From: Saprospiraceae bacterium
GTDB lineage: Bacteria; Bacteroidota; Bacteroidia; Chitinophagales; Saprospiraceae
Reading direction: 5' to 3'
DNA: 64,000 nt
NCBI GenBank assembly: GCA_016717105.1
Contig: JADKGF010000026.1
Span: 26,591-90,590 of the forward strand
How positions within the stretch are numbered: the stretch's first letter is position 1; the number at the start of each line of letters is the position of its first letter. This document shows positions 60,428-64,000 of the stretch, piece by piece. Below the pieces are notes generated by a model. It saw only the letters and a list, made by a program, of their open reading frames with translations. It searched no databases and had not been told where the DNA came from. The translations under genes and the position numbers were made by a program.

Positions 60428-61791
60428 TTGGCACTTTTAAAAACAATATCCGGCATACGCGGAACGATAGGTGGAAAACCAGGTGAAAATCTGACGCCAG
60501 TAGATGTAGTAGAATGTACTGCAGGTTTTGGAATTTGGTTAAAACGAAGACATGGCATTCAAAAAATAGTAGTAGGTCGTGATGGCCGAATCAGTGGCAG
60601 CATTGTCAGTCAGTTAGCTGTAAATACCTTGCTTAGCATGGGTATAGATATCGTAGATCTTGGCTATTCCACTACACCTACAGTAGAAATGATGGTGCCA
60701 AAATTAAATGCAGGTGCTGGAATTATTTTACGGCAAGCCATAATCCCAAGGAATGGAATGCATTAAAATTTCTCAATCAAGATGGTGAATTTATTTCTGC
60801 CGCAGATGGACAGGAAATCATCCAAATTATTTCCTCCCAATCACTTGAATTCAACGACGTAGATAGTCTAGGCAAATACACCACGTATGCAGACGCTATA
60901 AATTATCATATAGATCAGATTTTACAGTACAAGCATATCGATGTAGCCGCAGTAAAAAATGCAGGTTTTCATGTCATCGTCGATTGTATCAATTCCACTG
61001 GTTCTATTTCCATTCCGCCTTTATTGGATCGAATGGGTGTAAAATACACGCTTTTGAATACGGAAAATTATGGAGATTTTGCCCATAATCCTGAACCTTT
61101 ACCAAAGCACCTTGAGCAGCTTTCGACTGCAGTCGTCAACCAAAAAGCACACCTAGGCATCAGTATCGATCCAGATGTGGACAGATTGGCTTTTGTGTGC
61201 GAAGACGGGAAGATGTTTGGCGAAGAATATACCTTGGTAGCCATAGCTGATTATATCCTATCAAGGCAAAAAGGAAACACTGTCTCCAACTTATCATCTA
61301 CCAGAGCTTTGTCGGATGTCACGCACAAACATGGCGGCCAATACATAGCATCGGCTGTAGGTGAAGTCAATGTAGTAAATGCCATGAAAGCAAATCAAGC
61401 TATCATAGGCGGCGAAGGCAATGGCGGCGTCATAGTTCCTGAACTACATTATGGTAGAGATGCCATGGCAGGAATTGCAATTTTCCTCTCATTATTGGCA
61501 GAAAAGCAGATGTCAATGTCAGCACTCAAATCTACTTATCCTGCTTACGAAATCATCAAAGATAAGCTGGAACTTACACCAGAATTAGATTTAGCAGACA
61601 TATTTTCGAAGATAAAAAAGACCTTCGCCAACGAAAAAATAAATGAAACAGATGGACTCAAGATAGACTTCGAAGCTGGCTGGGTACATATGCGACTTTC
61701 CAATACGGAGCCGATCGTCCGGATATATTGTGAAGCTGGAGATCCAGAGACTGCGCTAATGCTTATCAACAAAGTAAAATCTGTCATATGA
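60428..61791 (+). CDS. glmM: Phosphoglucosamine mutase GlmM (one frameshift)
   Basis: GlmM converts glucosamine-6-phosphate to glucosamine-1-phosphate for UDP-GlcNAc and hence peptidoglycan and lipid A. The start is TTG (60428), giving MALLKTISGIRGTIGGKPG. The catalytic serine loop TASHNP is split by a one-base deletion near 60730: the frame reads GAGIILRQAIIP, whereas the next frame gives TASHNPKEWNALK. Downstream are the metal loop ISIDPDVDRLAFV, the sugar loop GGEGNGGVI and the phosphate-binding RLSNTEPIVRIY. Joined, it is about 454 residues, normal. Since the gene is essential, the deletion is most likely a sequencing error. Its TGA overlaps the ATG of the next gene. Confidence 0.93.
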
Positions 61792-63280
61792 CTCTAACCC
61801 CAAAAAGCGCACTGGAATTATATTTTGAGCCTTTTAGAAGAAATATCATAGGCTTAGATCAGGAATTTGAGACACCATATGGCCGTAAAAAGATAGTTTA
61901 TGCAGACTGGACGGCAAGTGGGAGAATGTATGCGCCTATAGAAAAGATATTGACAGAAAAGATATCACCTTTCGTAGCAAATACCCACACAGAAACCAAT
62001 ATTACAGGTTCGTCCATGACTGTTGCCTATAAAAAAGCACGTGATATCATCAAAAAACATGTCAATGCAAAAGAAGGTGACATTTTAATCTCTTCCAATA
62101 GTGGGATGACAGGTGTAGTCAATAAATTGCAGAGAATCATAGGTATAAAGCTACATGAAAAATTTCAGGATAAAATCGCAATTGCACCTGAAGAGCGACC
62201 GATAATTTTTGTAACGCACATGGAGCATCATTCCAATCAAACCTCTTGGATAGAAACCATAGGTGAAGTTGTGGTGATTCAAGCATGCAATGAAGGGAAA
62301 GTAGATCTGGATGATTTTGCTCGTCTTCTAGACAAATATAAAGATAGGAAAATAAAAATCGCTGCGGTTACATCATGTTCCAATGTGACAGGAATAGACA
62401 CACCATATCATCTCATGGCAGGCATGATACACCGAGTTGGCGGCTTGTGTTTCGTGGATTTTGCTTGCTCGGCGCCATACATAGACATCGATATGCATCC
62501 TTCACATCCTGATGAATATCTTGACGCCATATATTTTTCACCACATAAATTTCTTGGCGGTCCATCAGCATCAGGTATATTGATATTCAATCAAAAACTA
62601 TACAACAATCGCATACCTGATAATCCAGGTGGTGGCACGGTGGACTGGACCAATCCATGGGGCGAACATAAATACCATGATGAGATCGAAGCAAGAGAAG
62701 ATGGTGGCACTCCAGCATTTTTACAGACCATAAGGGTAGCTTTTTGTATCTTACTCAAAGAGAAAATGTCTGTAACCAAAATGCTTGAAAGAGAGCACGA
62801 AATCCTTGCAATAATATGGCCAAAACTCGCCACAATACCAAATCTAAAAGTATTGGCTGACCAGCACACTAAGAGATTGGGTGTGATATCATTTATATAG
62901 ATGGGCTACATTTTAATCTTGCTGTAAAACTGCTTAATGATCGTTTTGGTATTCAAATGCGTGGCGGATGCTCTTGCGCAGGTACCTATGGACATTATCT
63001 GCTAGAAGTTTCTCATGAAAAATCGCAGACACTTACAAGCGAAATCTCTCAGGGTATCCTAACTAATAAACCTGGTTGGGTACGAATGTCTATCCATCCG
63101 ACTATGGAGGATACCGAAATCGAATTTATCTTGGATAGCCTAGTGCAACTCAGCCAAAATCATCAAACTTGGGCATTGGATTATGTTTATGACAGGTATT
63201 CCAATGAATTTAAACACAAATCTGAACCTGAGACACAACAGACCATCGTCAATGAATGGTACAATAGCGCACTGTATTAA
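61788..63280 (+). CDS. Class V aminotransferase / cysteine-desulfurase-like PLP enzyme (one frameshift)
   Basis: The product belongs to PLP fold type I, class V. The Schiff-base Lys lies in FSPHKFLGGPSAS and the PLP-contact region in CFVDFACSAPYID. TNITGSSMT and HMEHHSNQTSW are also family-typical. The frame stops at 62900 after GVISFI and resumes as YIDGLHFNLAVKLL, then reads QMRGGCSCAGTYGHYLL, where the Cys could serve as the desulfurase nucleophile. The joined product is about 497 residues, longer than SufS/IscS. It starts ATGA-coupled to glmM. Whether it releases sulfur from cysteine or transaminates another substrate is open. Confidence 0.82.
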
Positions 63281-63376
63281 ATGCTGTTCTATGGCATTTA
63301 TCAATGTATTTGGCTGATTACACTTTGATGGCTATGGCAAATAAATTAGGATGTGTATTTTAATTACCATAATTTA

Positions 63377-63406
63377 TTTGGGAAAAAGTATTTTCTGCTA
63401 TCTTTG
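63377..63406 (+). promoter_or_regulatory. Bacteroidota-type promoter (TTTG-N18-TATCTTTG)
   Basis: TTTG at 63377-63380, an 18-base spacer and TATCTTTG at 63399-63406 fit the Bacteroidota sigma-ABfr consensus (TTTG, about 19 bases, TAnnTTTG). It lies 22 bases before the start codon of the secreted-protein gene at 63428. Confidence 0.65.
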
Positions 63407-63427
63407 TACACAATAAAACCAATACAA

Positions 63428-64000
63428 ATGAAATATCTGATTTCCATTCTTCTTTTAACGATGGTAATTGGCCACACATTAATGGCTCAAAAAATGACAT
63501 TTCCTGATCTAACAAATCGCAACTATAAAGCAAATGAAGGATCAGATCTGCAATCAACACCATGTAAAGGAACTATAAATCCACATTTGATTAATGAAGA
63601 TTGGAATATCACTTTAAAAAATTACGGCGCATATCATCATACTTCTTCGATACCGACAAAACAATTAGAAATATTAAAAAAGACGGCTAATGATGTGCGT
63701 GAAAAAAATGCACCTATAAAATTTCAAGGTTCACCATCAGGGAGAGTGGAAACAACGCCACCTTTTTTGGGAAGAAATTTCAGAGGAAATTTAAGAGGCA
63801 ATAATGTCCCAATGGACAACTCAATGGCTATCTCTCGTAATGGATTTATTATATCAGCTATCAATTCTAATGTCATTTTTTCAAATCCAGAAGGAAAAGT
63901 TACCTACAACAAAGGCTTTGCAGATTTTTTTACCTTGTTAGGTTTAGGTACTAGAATGTACGATCCAAGGGTCATTTATGATGTCGAAGCAAATCGTTTT
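63428..64000 (+). CDS. Secreted protein, probable T9SS cargo, partial (runs off right edge)
   Basis: The frame is open from ATG 63428 to the window end (191 codons). A signal peptide (MKYLISILLLTMVIGHTLMAQ) is followed by a charged prodomain-like stretch (TKQLEILKKTANDVREKNA) and then GNNVPMDNSMAISRNGFIISAINSNVIF and MYDPRVIYDVEANRF. The last phrases are common in Saprospiraceae secreted proteins that continue into a beta-propeller or immunoglobulin-like repeats and end with a T9SS type A domain. Those parts lie outside, so identity and sorting signal cannot be confirmed. Confidence 0.8.
   Translation, partial: MKYLISILLLTMVIGHTLMAQKMTFPDLTNRNYKANEGSDLQSTPCKGTINPHLINEDWNITLKNYGAYHHTSSIPTKQLEILKKTANDVREKNAPIKFQGSPSGRVETTPPFLGRNFRGNLRGNNVPMDNSMAISRNGFIISAINSNVIFSNPEGKVTYNKGFADFFTLLGLGTRMYDPRVIYDVEANRF

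Overview
The window reads as a chromosomal segment of a Bacteroidota bacterium, most likely a member of the Saprospiria. The evidence is a SusC/SusD pair, several type IX secretion (T9SS) cargo proteins with gliding-type or type A C-terminal sorting domains, TAnnTTTG-type promoter motifs, the DUF3822-rsmD gene pair, and a tmRNA with a GDNNFALAA tag. Overall base composition is AT-rich, with striking GC-rich islands inside the giant repeat genes. No CRISPR array, prophage, insertion sequence, rRNA or tRNA gene was found.

Layout: 1-3202 (minus) is a broken secreted C25-like peptidase relative with calcium-type DxDxDG repeats that runs off the left edge. 3394-3764 is tmRNA (ssrA), minus strand. 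4016-8683 (minus) is a SusC-SusD nutrient uptake pair. 9006-16007 holds housekeeping genes: mpl, a CHAP-domain protein, tsaD, a pilin-like protein, DUF3822, rsmD and a CNNM/CorC transporter. 16307-31250 is a 15 kb accessory block: a giant modular T9SS protein built from three tandem 2 kb units plus eleven CDSYTWNGQTY-type repeats, a separate T9SS protein, and a second, shorter and more damaged paralogue of the giant protein. 31702-36831 holds uppP, an RluA-type pseudouridine synthase, an outer-membrane protein, rimM, a lipoprotein and mnmA.

36908-44188 (minus) is a tightly packed operon of SulP transporter, porin, DabA and DabB, which together look like an inorganic-carbon uptake system spanning both membranes. 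44957-54732 holds an NDH-2 dehydrogenase, an outer-membrane barrel, a glycosyltransferase, a RibBA whose second domain has lost its zinc site, a two-motif aspartic protease with a PDZ domain, a Kef-type antiporter and two GNAT acetyltransferases. 55080-57808 is a heme-copper reductase operon (CuA subunit, catalytic subunit, SCO). The catalytic subunit lacks the active-site tyrosine at its usual place and may be a nitric oxide reductase rather than an oxygen reductase. 57976-64000 holds msrB, a small membrane protein, an M19 dipeptidase, glmM, a class V aminotransferase and the start of another secreted protein.

Many genes, including essential ones such as glmM, are interrupted by single-base indels, often at homopolymers. 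This looks more like residual long-read assembly error than gene decay. The left edge (1-8700) and the second giant paralogue are the worst affected, so for those true decay cannot be excluded. Coordinates for such genes span the whole reconstructed gene across the frame breaks.
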